A DNA stretch of 64,000 bases from Bettongia penicillata ogilbyi. Lineage: Eukaryota > Chordata > Mammalia > Diprotodontia > Potoroidae. The stretch covers positions 3,086,802 to 3,150,801 of the forward strand of contig JAJHZJ010000531.1 in the NCBI GenBank assembly GCA_023548195.1. The letters are read 5' to 3'. This document shows, piece by piece, positions 11,000 through 21,109 of the stretch (the stretch's first letter is position 1; each line of letters begins with the position of its first letter). The notes under the pieces were generated by a model. The model did not search any database, had not been told where the DNA came from, and saw nothing but the letters and a program-made list of their open reading frames with translations. Both the position numbers and the translations under genes were made by a program.

Positions 11000-13050
11000 C
11001 ACCAAAGGTGTTTGCAACTATTCATTTTCCTCCCTTACCGATTTTGACCCTACGATTTACCAGGTCAGCTTCATACTGTCTTCTAACTTCAAATCCCTTG
11101 TTCTGTTTTGCTCATTCCTTACAAACCCCTAACCCTGGATTTAATTCCTCAACTTTCATTCATGGTAATGAATGTTGTGCTGCAGAGAGTCACAAAACCC
11201 TGCAAGCTGTGTTTATCACAAATATATATTATCTATTCTTGACTCAGACTTCAGCATCTCGAGGCAATCCTTTTATTCTCTCCAAACTGACTTTCTCAAT
11301 CCCCACAATAGCTATTCCAGACCTTCCCCTCTCTTCTTATTCCTTCCTTACTATGCCCTCCTTATTCTACAGCAGGATACTTCATCTCATACTTTACTGA
11401 GAAAAGAGGCAAGTTTGCTATGAATGCCCTCTTCTCCCATTTTTTCTTTTCTTTAGTCTCTGATGAAGAAGAGGAGGGGCTTCTTGCCGTGGCCACTCCC
11501 TTGTAGCCTTGATTCCATGGTTTCACATCTCCTCAAGCAAATTGCCACTCTCTTTGTATAATCTTCAGACTTTCTTAGAAAAAGCTATTACTTCTTAACA
11601 ACTTTCACTCTGGCTTCTTACCTCATCACTCAACTGAACCTGCTTTCTCCAAAGTTACTAATGCTCTTTTAACTGCCATTTTCAAAAATGAAACCTCTAC
11701 CTCTTAGCAGCAATCACAGCTACTGAAGACCCAGAAAAGAAATCCCTTGACACTTAAGTCCTTGACACTCTCAAATGGCTAAACATAAAAAGGAGGATTG
11801 AGGATTTTATTAGTGGAATTGGCATTAAAGAAGATAACTTACTTTTTTCTTTGTTCCTGTATGTTAAGCACCACAGGACCTTTCTATTTGTCTTGCACCT
11901 AAAACCTCCTATATTGTGTTGTTTCTTTTATCAGAATATGAGCTCTTTGTGAGCAAAGATGGTCTCTGCTTTTGTATGCTTCCCCAGTACTTAATACTTT
12001 TTCATCCATTCAAGTAATTTACTCATACCCACTGGATTTTATTCAATCCTTTCATCTTTCTTGACCTCTATGAAGCATTTACCATTGTTGACACTGGATA
12101 CTCTCATTTTTTTTTTGTGACATGATTCTCTCTTGTTTCTCCTACCTGTTTGACCATCCCTCAGTCTATTTTGTCAGAAAATAATCTATTTCTTTCCTCC
12201 TAAATATGCCCTGCTTCCAAAACTTTTTTTGGAATATCTTCTCTTCTCTTACAGCCATTCTCTCTAACTCATGTTCATCAGGTCAAATGGGCTCATTTAT
12301 CATCTCTATGCAGATGACTCTCAGATTTATATAGTTCTTGAGTCCTAGTCTTTCTTAGGAACTACATCTCCGATTAAACATCTTCCACTGGATGTCTTAT
12401 AAACATCTCAAACTCAACAGATCCAAAACAAATTTTTTCCCAAAAACCTACCATACTTGCTAATTTCTCTATATCTGTTTTTTTAATCTAAATTTTCTTT
12501 TATCTCTAACCCTCTGTGAACTCATACTGACTACTAACTGGCACCTGCTTATTGCTGAAAGGAATTGTGGAAAAGGGTTCCAGGGATGCATTTTGTAACA
12601 AAGTCAATTAACCAATCAATCTAACAGCTTTTGATTGAAGTCAAAGGAAAGAGTATGTATGTCAGAAATTGTTGACACTTGCATTTCTCCTTGCTTCCCG
12701 CTGCATTTTAGCCTTCAGGTCAAAATGTAAAGTGAACCTTTTGACAAGTTTTCAATCTCTTATCCCTTGACAGAGTTGATGAACTAGAGATAAAGGATGC
12801 TAGGTTCCCTATAGCTTCCTTTAAGACTCAGTTAAATTCCACTCTCTGCAGCTGCAAAAGTCCCCCCTCCCAACAGTTGCTAGCACTTTCTCTTTTCAGA
12901 TTACTTTTATCTATTCTGTATATATCTTTTATCTACTTAGTTAGTCGGATGGGGTCTCCTACATTAAAATGTACATTCCTTGGGAGCAGAGATTGTTTTT
13001 GTCTTTTTTTCTATCCCTAGAACTTAACACAGTGCTTATCATAGAGTAAA
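11000..13050 (+). mobile_element. L2 LINE, long degraded copy
   Basis: Segments match the order of an L2 (CR1-clade) LINE. The ORF2-derived pyrimidine-rich part includes caaagttactaatgctcttt near 11652, the cttgacctctatgaagc block near 12061 and the catctctatgcagatgactc block near 12301. The typical 3' end follows near 12970-13040 (gggagcagagattgttt, then a cccta..cttaacacagtgctta tail). The copy is interrupted by a second L2 3' end at about 11850-12000 and by about 300 bases of unassigned sequence at 12540-12850. Reading frames are broken. The 5' limit is uncertain. Confidence 0.7.
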
Positions 13051-13720
13051 CCAATTAGTACAGCCAATAAACATTATTAATGGCCTCCTGTGTGTCAGGC
13101 ACTGTGCTAAATGAAACAAAGGATAAAACATTCCTTCAAAGAGTTCACCTACAAACAAGCTACATACAGGAAATTTAGGAAATGATTTTAAAAGGGAAGA
13201 CACTAGAATTAAGAAGCATTGAGAAAGACTTCCCATTAAAAAAAAAGTGGGGGGGGCATTTTAGTTAGAACTTGAAGGAAGCCAGGAAGTGTATATGAGG
13301 AGGAAAGCTTTCCAGGCATGGGGGACAGCCAAAGAAAATGCCTGTGGAGAGAGATAGTCTTGTTTGTTGAAGAGCCATAGGCTGGAATCACTGAATTGAA
13401 GAGTTTATGTTGGGGACTAAGGTGTAAAAAAAGACTAGAAAAAGTGGACTCTAGGTTGTTAAAGACTTTGAATGCCAGAGGATTTTATAATTTAGTCCTG
13501 GAGGCAACAGGGAGCCACTAGAGTTTCTTGAAGTAGGGAGGTGAGCCAGTTGTATCTGTGTTTTAGGAAATATCACCTTGGCATCTAAATGGAGCCTTGA
13601 AGTAGGCAGACCTTTAAGAAGAGAGTGGGTTAAATGATAGTGAGGCCAAAAGACAGGTGATAAGAGCATCAGTGAAGCATGCTTAAAAGTACCCAATACA
13701 GAAAGGAAATACAGACAACA
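13050..13720 (-). mobile_element. L2 LINE 3' part, minus strand
   Basis: The plus strand begins with the complement of the L2 3' tail (tgtgtgtcaggcactgtgct). It continues with complements of L2 ORF2 sequence such as gggagccactagagttt and ttccaggcatgggggacagc. It therefore meets the plus-strand L2 on its left tail to tail. The copy is old and diverged, with no intact frame. Confidence 0.75.
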
Positions 13721-13754
13721 GGGACAGCTATGGACCTAAGTTGCTAAATATGTT

Positions 13755-14451
13755 AGTTGTTGTCCTTCCTTCTCCAAGAAGACCAAGTGACATCACAATG
13801 TTGGGGGTCAAGGCACAGTGTGTCTGACAGTGTGATCAGACCAATACAAGCTCACAAGTTTCTACCACAGGTCGGGCACAAATAGTTCATATTTGGAGTA
13901 GAAGTGTCCCGAAATTTGAACATCTTGCCTATCTTTGGAGCCACTGCAATTCTGCTTTGTTCAAAGAGCACAGTGCTTTGATGCAAAGACACCATGCTGG
14001 GTTTTTCTGTGTCAATGTCTTACAACTGATTCCAAAGTTCTTCAGAGATCTACAAGTGTCCTTGTATGGTTTCTTCTGACCTCTGTGTTAGCACTGGCCT
14101 TGTGTGAGTTCTCCATAAAATAGTTTTTCAGCAAATGTTTGTTTGGCATTCAAACAACTTAGCCAACCTATCCCTATTGCAGTTGCACCCTATAGTAGAG
14201 ATGAATGTTTGGGAGGTCAACTGGAGAGAGGACCTCAGTATCTTTCCAGATGATCTTCAGAACTTTCCTAAAACAACGCAAATTGAAGTGATTCAGTTTC
14301 CTGCCATGGTGCTGGTATACTATCCAGGTTTCACAATGAGGTCGGCACAATGGCTCTGTAGATCTTCACTTCGGTAGGCAATCTAATACCTCTTCTTTCC
14401 CACACTTTGTTTTGGAGCCTCCTGTAATGGGGGTTAAAAATCTTCCCTGCC
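13755..14451 (-). mobile_element. RTE retrotransposon, 3' part
   Basis: This is the downstream part of a minus-strand RTE-clade LINE, continuous with 17407-18911 once the HAL1-like insertion between them is removed. It contains the C-terminal coding and 3' region, such as the complement of gatctacaagtgtccttgta. It has many stops and no intact frame. Assignment rests on continuity with the reverse-transcriptase part on the other side of the insertion. Confidence 0.7.
14436..14451 (+). repeat. Left target-site duplication of HAL1-like insertion
   Basis: The 16 bases aaaaatcttccctgcc are repeated exactly at 17391-17406. The site reads ggtt/aaaaa, so the opposite strand is TTTTT/AACC, matching the L1 endonuclease preference. 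The duplication gives the exact element borders. Confidence 0.93.
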
Positions 14452-14947
14452 CGGGGCAGAGCCAAGATGGCGGAGTAGAAGGACGCACGTTTACGAGCTC
14501 CGAAACCAAAGCCCATAGAATTAATGTAAAAAGAGTCCCCCATAACTTCTGGGTCAATACAAGGTGTGCAGAAACGGAGTGGAAGAGATTTCCGTTCCAG
14601 GGAGCCCTGGAGACCCGTCCCCAGGGTCCGTCGCACCCTGGAAAGTGGACCCCACCCCCAGCGCTGCCCTGGCCGCGGCCCCAGAGAAGCTGATCCGAGC
14701 AGGCTTCAGAGACAGAAGCTCCGGCAGCTGGGAAAGTCCCTCCGCCCACAGAAGCTACAGGTCAGTGAGAGAGAAGGCCAGGCTGGAGGAGAGGGGGAGC
14801 AGGGCGTCTTCATGACTCAGGCCCCCTTGGGAGGAAGCAGCGGCGGCAGAGACGGGGGCAGGAAGCAGCAGAGGCAGAGGTGTGGGCAGCGGCTGAGGCG
14901 GCAGAGGACCGGGACTCAGGAATCCCCCAGCAGCAGGTAGGATCTTC

Positions 14948-15175
14948 ATTACGGAAAATTCCTGCATAAAACCTGAGGGAGCTGAGCCTGGGAGATGGCC
15001 CCGCCCCCACCCCACTCTATTACTGAAGGCTTCTGCTTAAAGCCCCCGAGGGAACTGAGCCTGGGAGGCGGGCCCCCCACCCCGCCCCCACCCGCTCCAT
15101 TCCTGAAAGTCTCTACATAAAGCCCCTGAGGGATCTGAGCCTGGGAGGCAGCCCTGCCCCCACCCCAGCACCTGA
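14948..15175 (+). repeat. Tandem repeat in the HAL1-like 5'UTR
   Basis: Three imperfect copies of a 73-80 base GC-rich unit share a ctgagcctgggag core at 14982, 15055 and 15135, each followed by a C-rich run. Repeated promoter-bearing units are known in the 5'UTRs of some L1 families. Whether these units have promoter activity is inference. Confidence 0.8.
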
Positions 15176-15302
15176 ACTAAAGCTCACTGACTGACAGCCA
15201 GCAGGAGGAAAGCCCATTTAAATCTCAGAGGCCAAGCACTAGCGGGGCAGATCCAGGCGGGGGTGGAAAGGAATCTCAGAAGTCAAGTAACTGGCTGGGA
15301 AA

Positions 15303-16362
15303 ATGCCTAGAAAAGGGAAGAAAAATAAGACTTTAGAGAGTTTTTTCCAACAAATGCAAATGATCCCAATCTTCAGATCTGATGACGAGGACGTATCCTT
15401 GCCATCAGGGAAAGACGTGGAGGGCGGGGCCTCAGTACCCCAGACACCCCAGGGGGGGTGGCGGGTGGGCTCAGGCCCTGGAAGAGCTCAAAAAGGATTT
15501 TGAAAAGCAAGTTAGACAGGTGGAGGAAAAACTGGGAAGAGAAATGTCAGAGATGCAACAAAAGTATGAAAAACAGGTCAATACCTTGGTAAAGGAGACC
15601 CCAAAAAATGCTGAGGAAATTGGCAAAGAAGGTTCAAAAAGCCAATGAGGAGAAGAATGCTTTCAAAAGCAGAATGAGCCAAATGTAAAAAGAGGCTCAA
15701 AAGCTCACTGAAGAGAATAGTTCTCTCAAAATTAGAATGGAACAGATGGAGTCTAATGACTTTATGAGAAACCAAGAAATCACCAAACAAAACCAAAAGA
15801 ACGAAAAAATGGAAGAGAATGTGAAATATCTCATGGGAAAAACAACTGATCTGGAAAATAGATCCAGGAGAGACAATTTATGGGACTTCCTGAAACTCAT
15901 GATCAAAAAAAGAGCCTAGACATCATCTTCCATGAAATTATCAAGGAAAACTGCCCTAACATTCTAGAACCAGAGGGCAAAATAAGTATTGAAAGAATCC
16001 ATCAATCACCACCTGAAAGAGATCCAAAAAGAGAAACTCCTAGGAACATTGTGGCCAAATTCCAGAACTCCCAGCTCAAGGAAAAAATCTTGCAAGCAGC
16101 TAGAAAGAAACAATTCCAGTACTGTGGAAATACAATCAGGATAACCCAAGATCTAGCAGCTTCTACATTAAGGGATCGAAGGGCGTGGAATAGGATATTC
16201 CAGAAGGCAAAGGAACTAGGACTCAAACCAAGAATCACCTACCCAGCTAAACTGAGTATAATACTTCAAGGGAAAATATGGTCTTTCAATGAAACATTTC
16301 AATCATTCTTGATGAAAAGACCAGAGCTGAAAAGAAAATTTGACTTTCAAACACAAGAATGA
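15303..16362 (+). pseudogene. HAL1/L1 ORF1 (RNA-binding chaperone), broken
   Basis: L1 ORF1 encodes a trimeric RNA-binding protein with a coiled coil, an RRM and a C-terminal domain. The start reads MPRKGKKNK at 15303, preceded by AAA. A heptad-rich Glu/Lys coiled coil spans about 15480-15830, then the RRM begins around LENRSRRDNL (about 15855). The C-terminal domain follows (IHQSPPERDPKRETPRNIV, later ITYPAKLSIILQGK) and ends at the stop 16360-16362. The frame changes between 15440 and 15490, between 15620 and 15645, and between 15870 and 15890. An in-frame TAA lies at 15686-15688. The gene cannot make a full protein. The first break is near a run of seven G. Confidence 0.88.
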
Positions 16363-17390
16363 GAAGAAGCATAAAAAAGGAAACAGCAAAGAGAAGTCTT
16401 AAGGGACTTACCAGAAGTGAACTGTTTACATTCATACAGGGAAAGACAATATTTCTAACTCTTAAAACTTTTCAGTATCTGGGTAGTTGGTGGTATCACA
16501 CATACCCATGTACACGCATGCACACACATACACACATGCACACACATACAGAGATAGAGAGCACAGATTGAACTGAATAGGATGGGACCATACCTTAAAA
16601 GAAACTAAGGTAAATGGTGAGAGAGAAATGTAGGGGGAGGAAGAGAGGGAAAGGGAAGGGGGTAACTATATGTCATTTAAGAGGCAGGTAGGAGTTTTTC
16701 TTAGTGGAGGGATAAAGAGGAGAGCTGAGAAAAAAAAAAAACCAGAAGTTTACCCTCATCACATTTGACTAAACGAAGGAGTGAAATGCACACTCATTTT
16801 GGTATGAAAACCTATCTTACAGTATAAGAAAGTGGGGGAGAAGGAGATATTGCAAGGGGGGGATGATGGAGGGGAGGGCAAAGGGAGGAGGGAGCAATTT
16901 GAAGTCAACACTTAGGGAGGGACAGGATCAAGAGACAGAAGAGAAACAATGAGGGGCAGGTTAGGAGGGATGGTAATCCAGTTAGTCTTACACAACACGA
17001 CTATCAGGGAGGTCATTTGCAAAACCACACAGATATGGCCTATATTGAATTGCCTGCTGTCCCAAAGGGAATGGGTGGGGAGGGAGGGATGGGGAGAATT
17101 TGGAACTCAAAGTTTTAGGAACAACTGTTTAGTATTGTTGTTGCAACTAGGAAAGAAGACATACAGTTAATGAGGAATAGAAAGTCATCTGGCCCTACAG
17201 GAGAAAAGAGAAGATGGAGACAAGAGAAGGGAGGGATGACAGAAAAGAGGGCAGATTGGAGATAGGGAAAATTAGATTGCCTGGAGTATTGGGGTGGGGG
17301 GAGGGGATAAAAGGGGAGAAAATTTGGAACCCAAAAATTTGTGAAAATGAATGTAAAAAATTAAATAAATAAATAAAATTAAAAGAAAAA

Positions 17391-17406
17391 AAAAATCTTC
17401 CCTGCC
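17391..17406 (+). repeat. Right target-site duplication of HAL1-like insertion
   Basis: This is an exact copy of the 16 bases at 14436-14451, directly after the A-rich tail. Confidence 0.93.
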
Positions 17407-18911
17407 TGTTTATAGACCTCAGTTGGAGCTTGATTAGGGGAGGCATATTTGCTTGAAGGGTTTCACACCTTTTGGTAATTAGGTACTGAAGCACTAAGTC
17501 TGTCTGTCTGTCTCTGTCTCTGTCTCTGTCTCTGTCTCTCTCTCTTTCTGCACTCTGGTTTTGGGGTTCACTCATTGAGAGAGAATGTATGTGATTAGAC
17601 CAGATGAGACTCTGGGAAGCCGCTAATGAGCCCCTACCCCTTTCAAAACCTAGATAATGGTGCTTCTCTCTCCGGTAACTATGTATGTATGTACATACAT
17701 ACAACAGACAGTTGGATCTGTCTGTTGATCTGTGATGTATGTCTTACCTATGGGCAGAAAGTTGGAAGCCCTGTCCAGAAGGCCCTCCTGTGTATGCTAG
17801 AGTGCTTACTTCTATACCTCCCAAACACTGAGCTTGTTCTGGAAATGTGTGTGACAACATAATCATCTGGAAAGTATACTGCCAAGGTAAGTAAACTTAT
17901 CCATAGCATTCAAAATTTCTTCATTTGCTATAATCAATAGTTCCACATATGTTTGTGTGGTGTTGGCTGATGGAGAACCTCTGTTTTCTTGGTGTTGATT
18001 GTCAGGCCAAAATGAGCACAGGTGGCAGAGAATCAGTTCATACTCTGTTGCATCTTCTCCTCGAGGCTGCATTGAGTGCATAATCATCTGTGAACAAAAG
18101 CTGAGCACCAACTCCCTCTTAACTTTAGTCTTAGTTTGTAGTCTTTTCAAGTTCAGTAATTTACCATCAGTGTGGTAGCTGACCTTGATGCCATTTTCAT
18201 CTCCATTGAAGGCATTTGATAACATAGCTGAAAATCTCATGCTAAAAAGCACAGGTGCCAGCACACAGCCCTGCTTTGCTCCGTTGGTGACTGGGAAAGC
18301 ATGAGAACATTGTCCTTCATACAGAACCTGTGTGACAACACTGAACTTCTCCAGACAACCAAATTTTGCCATGTCCTTCCACAAGGCCAGATCTCTGTAT
18401 ACAGATCTCTGTTCTGCTCCTGGCATTTCTCCTGGAGTTATTAGGCAGCAAACACCATATTAACTGTTCCTTGACTCTTTCTGAAACCACACTGGTTTTT
18501 GTGTAGATGACCATCTTCTAGGTGAAGGTCCTCTTAAGGAGGACTCTGGTTAGAATCTTATTAGCAGTGACTAAGAAAGACTCTCCTGTCTCAGGACAAT
18601 GTGTTTCCCTGTCCTTTATAGAAATGGACAGCGGAGGCATCCTAGAACTCCTGGGCGATAACCTCCTCTTGCCATATAAACTGGAAGATTTCAGTCAACT
18701 TTTATATCAAGAGTGGACCTCCTGCCTTGTAAATCTCAATTGGAACAGAATCAGCACCAGGCACTTTATAACACAAGAGGAGTCTAATAATATTCAAAAC
18801 CTCTTTTTCAGTTGGAAGTTCAGCTAGAGATGGATTAACTTCAATCGGAGGTATATGGTCAAAGGTTTCAGTATGGGTTGATGATGGTCTCTCCCCTTCC
18901 ACCCAAACCAA
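17407..18911 (-). pseudogene. RTE reverse-transcriptase region, broken
   Basis: Minus-strand translation gives RTE-clade reverse-transcriptase signatures in separate frames. Around 18702-18911 it reads PGADSVPIEIYKAGG, the conserved N-terminal RT block. Around 17863-18426 it reads NGAKQGCVLAPVLFSM, the block preceding the catalytic core. The catalytic F-x-D-D region is visible near 18080-18095 only in another frame, so a frameshift separates it from the preceding block. The element appears 5'-truncated near 18911. A simple (TCTG/TCTC)n stretch at 17498-17550 interrupts it. It is a dead copy that was already present when the HAL1-like element inserted. Confidence 0.85.
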
Positions 18912-18919
18912 TATCTGTA

Positions 18920-20150
18920 ATGAAGTTATATAATGTAAATAATGGAATCATGAATTCATGCATACTCTTTTTCTGTTGTTTTCATAACTATAGAAATGTC
19001 ATTCATTGGTGTTAAATTCAACATAAATTTTTTAAAAATACAAGATTTTAGGGTATACATCAATTGGATGCCTATATCCCAGCATTACAGCAACTATCTC
19101 TATAGGCTAGCTATAATAAAACCCTCAAATGTCAAAGTACCCACCTTTAAGTGCAGAATGTGTCTTTTTTACTTTCATAAGTTCCTGAACAGTGTTATTA
19201 TCTAGTCAGTAGCTACTCAATAAAGCTTCTCAGATTTACTAAGGTAATGGAATTTCTTGTCCTGTCCCAACTTCTAACTTCAGTATTTCTTTCTGTTCTC
19301 TCAGGATACTGACTGAACTGAAAAATGTGTCACCCACCAAAAGTTTAATATGTAGTGGGCCTCAAGATGACCTAAGGAGACTTAAGTTTCTAGTATCCTA
19401 GCACTGAGATTTTTGAAAAGCTATTAACTTTTGCCATCCTAACACCTATATATATATATAAAATCAATTCCAGCATCAGATGCTAGAGGAGAGAAAGAAT
19501 TCTTGGAGTAAAAATATTGGGAATAGAATATGGTGAACTAAGCAATGAATTTAACGATACTTAACAGTGAGTAAACAATAGAGCAACAATCAGAAAAGAG
19601 TAGGCTTCCTGCAAAAGCTATTTACTGGAAAATAAGAAGAGTGGGAGCCAGAGTATCACTCAGAAGGTATTTCCTGGGCCCTTATTACAGAATCTCAGAT
19701 GGAGATGACTTCAGTGTGGCCAGCCTGAGCAGTGGTCCTCCATATAAGAATCTGGTATTAAAACAATAGGATTTTGCTTTCATAGAAAGTTTCAGGTGGA
19801 TAAAGGAGATTTTGGTGAAAGCAATTCAGACTACTTTTCTTCTCCTATTCAGTACTGGGCCAACTTCATTTTCATCTATATTATGCTGATTACCCAGAAT
19901 ATTGAAGAGCCTCCTGAACCAGATCTGTATTCACTCAAGAACACAGTCTATTTGTCTATATAGGAAAAACCAAATGCATGAGGAATGTCTTATTTCTAAG
20001 TGTTTGGATGGAGACTTTACAGAGCTGGCCTATCAGTATGTAAAACAAGCATATATAAGACATTCTGTCTTTGTATACCCAGCAGCTAGCACAGTATTTG
20101 GCACTTAATAAATGCTTGTAGATTTATTAATTGAAAACCAGATAGTTTAG
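18920..20150. other. Intergenic, no feature recognised
   Basis: AT-rich sequence between the RTE copy and the CA microsatellite. A short (TA)n run lies near 19450. No family similarity was seen. Confidence 0.6.
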
Positions 20151-20156
20151 GAGACT

Positions 20157-20158
<2 letters not shown>

Positions 20159-20191
<33 letters not shown>
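20159..20191 (+). repeat. (CA)n microsatellite
   Basis: About 15 uninterrupted CA units. Confidence 0.95.
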
Positions 20192-20441
20192 CTATTTCAT
20201 AGTAGACCATGGTTTTATGATTCCAAGGACTGGGATCATCCCTGCTTTCTTATGAGATAAAACTAAGGGAGTTGCCACACATCACTGATTTTTCCTTCTC
20301 AGTACCTCTTACAACCATCCCCTTCTCTCTACTCATACCATAACCACACTAGTTCAGGCCGTATTACCTAAATTATTGCAGTAGTCTCCTGATTGGTTTC
20401 TCTACCTCTGATGTCTTTCCTCTCCCAAGTCCCTTCCCTTC

Positions 20442-20974
20442 TGTAACAGCAACCACACTGGCATACCCAGGATGGCTGCTAGCATACATTATTAGACTGC
20501 TTTCCTAGAAAACATAGCCATTTAAGGGGTCAATAATCTTTTTTAAATTACATTCAGGAAACAGAAAACATAAACAGAAAAAAAGGCCAACAGACAGGGC
20601 TCTACTGCCTGAATCAAAGCAATATTGCTATATATTTTATATACACCCCTGGATCAAGAGAGCCTTTACATCTGAACAGCTGGGGGGTTTGAACACATAA
20701 CCACTCAGAATTTTGACGAGGGAATTAAAAGACCCTTTGTATAAGCGAGCCCCCAAAGTAAAATGCCAACACCACCCCCCCCAGTATATATAACAAGGAT
20801 GCAGCTCTTGATTGGCTCTAAGTTGGTAGGCATGAAGCCTACATAACTCAGCACAGCTGTGGACTATCAGGGTTCAAAGGTAATTGAGCCTGCAGATGCT
20901 CACAATTTAGCCTAAGCCTGAGAAACCAATCTCCAAAAAGAGAAACAAAAAATCCCACTTTTCTTGCTGTTACA
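20442..20974. mobile_element. Solo-LTR-like element with TG...CA ends
   Basis: This 533-base segment interrupts L2-like sequence (left part near 20290-20441, resuming as cctcctcaatctattctcc at 20975). Its ends form a perfect 11-base inverted repeat, TGTAACAGCAA (20442-20452) and TTGCTGTTACA (20964-20974), with the TG...CA ends of retroviral LTRs. Flanks ccttc and cctcc could be a degraded 5-base target duplication. A TATATATAAC stretch lies near 20785 and, on the minus strand, a CCAAT box precedes a TATATA sequence, so minus orientation is possible. No internal retroviral genes are adjacent. Family assignment is not possible by eye. Confidence 0.65.
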
Positions 20975-21109
20975 CCTCCTCAATCTATTCTCCATTTAAC
21001 TGTCAAAATGATATTCCTAAAGCACAAAGGCAAAAATGAAGGAGTCTCTGCTTTCAAAGAGCTTACATTCTTATAGGGAGTAGAAATATGTACATATCTA
21101 AGACTAATC

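Larger units (their letters stand above)
14452..17390 (+). mobile_element. Complete HAL1-like (ORF1-only) L1 insertion
   Basis: This 2,939-base element is flanked by a perfect 16-bp duplication. In order it contains a GC-rich 5'UTR starting with a YY1 motif (CCAAGATGGCGG, 14462-14473), a tandem block (14948-15175), an L1 ORF1 region (15303-16362), a purine-rich 3'UTR with a (CA)n-like patch at 16500-16550, and an A-rich tail with AAATAAAT repeats. No ORF2 (endonuclease or reverse transcriptase) sequence is present between the ORF1 stop and the tail. That is the defining layout of half-L1 (HAL1) elements, which are mobilised by L1 enzymes supplied from elsewhere. It sits inside an RTE copy. 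Confidence 0.88.

Noticed and set aside
14366..15015. Overlapping open frames of 66-127 codons at the L1 5' end
   Set aside because: GC-rich 5'UTR of the HAL1-like element on both strands; none resembles a known protein.
17195..17704. 169-codon minus-strand open frame
   Set aside because: It is antisense to the purine-rich HAL1-like 3'UTR and crosses the element border into a TCTG/TCTC simple repeat. Composition explains it.
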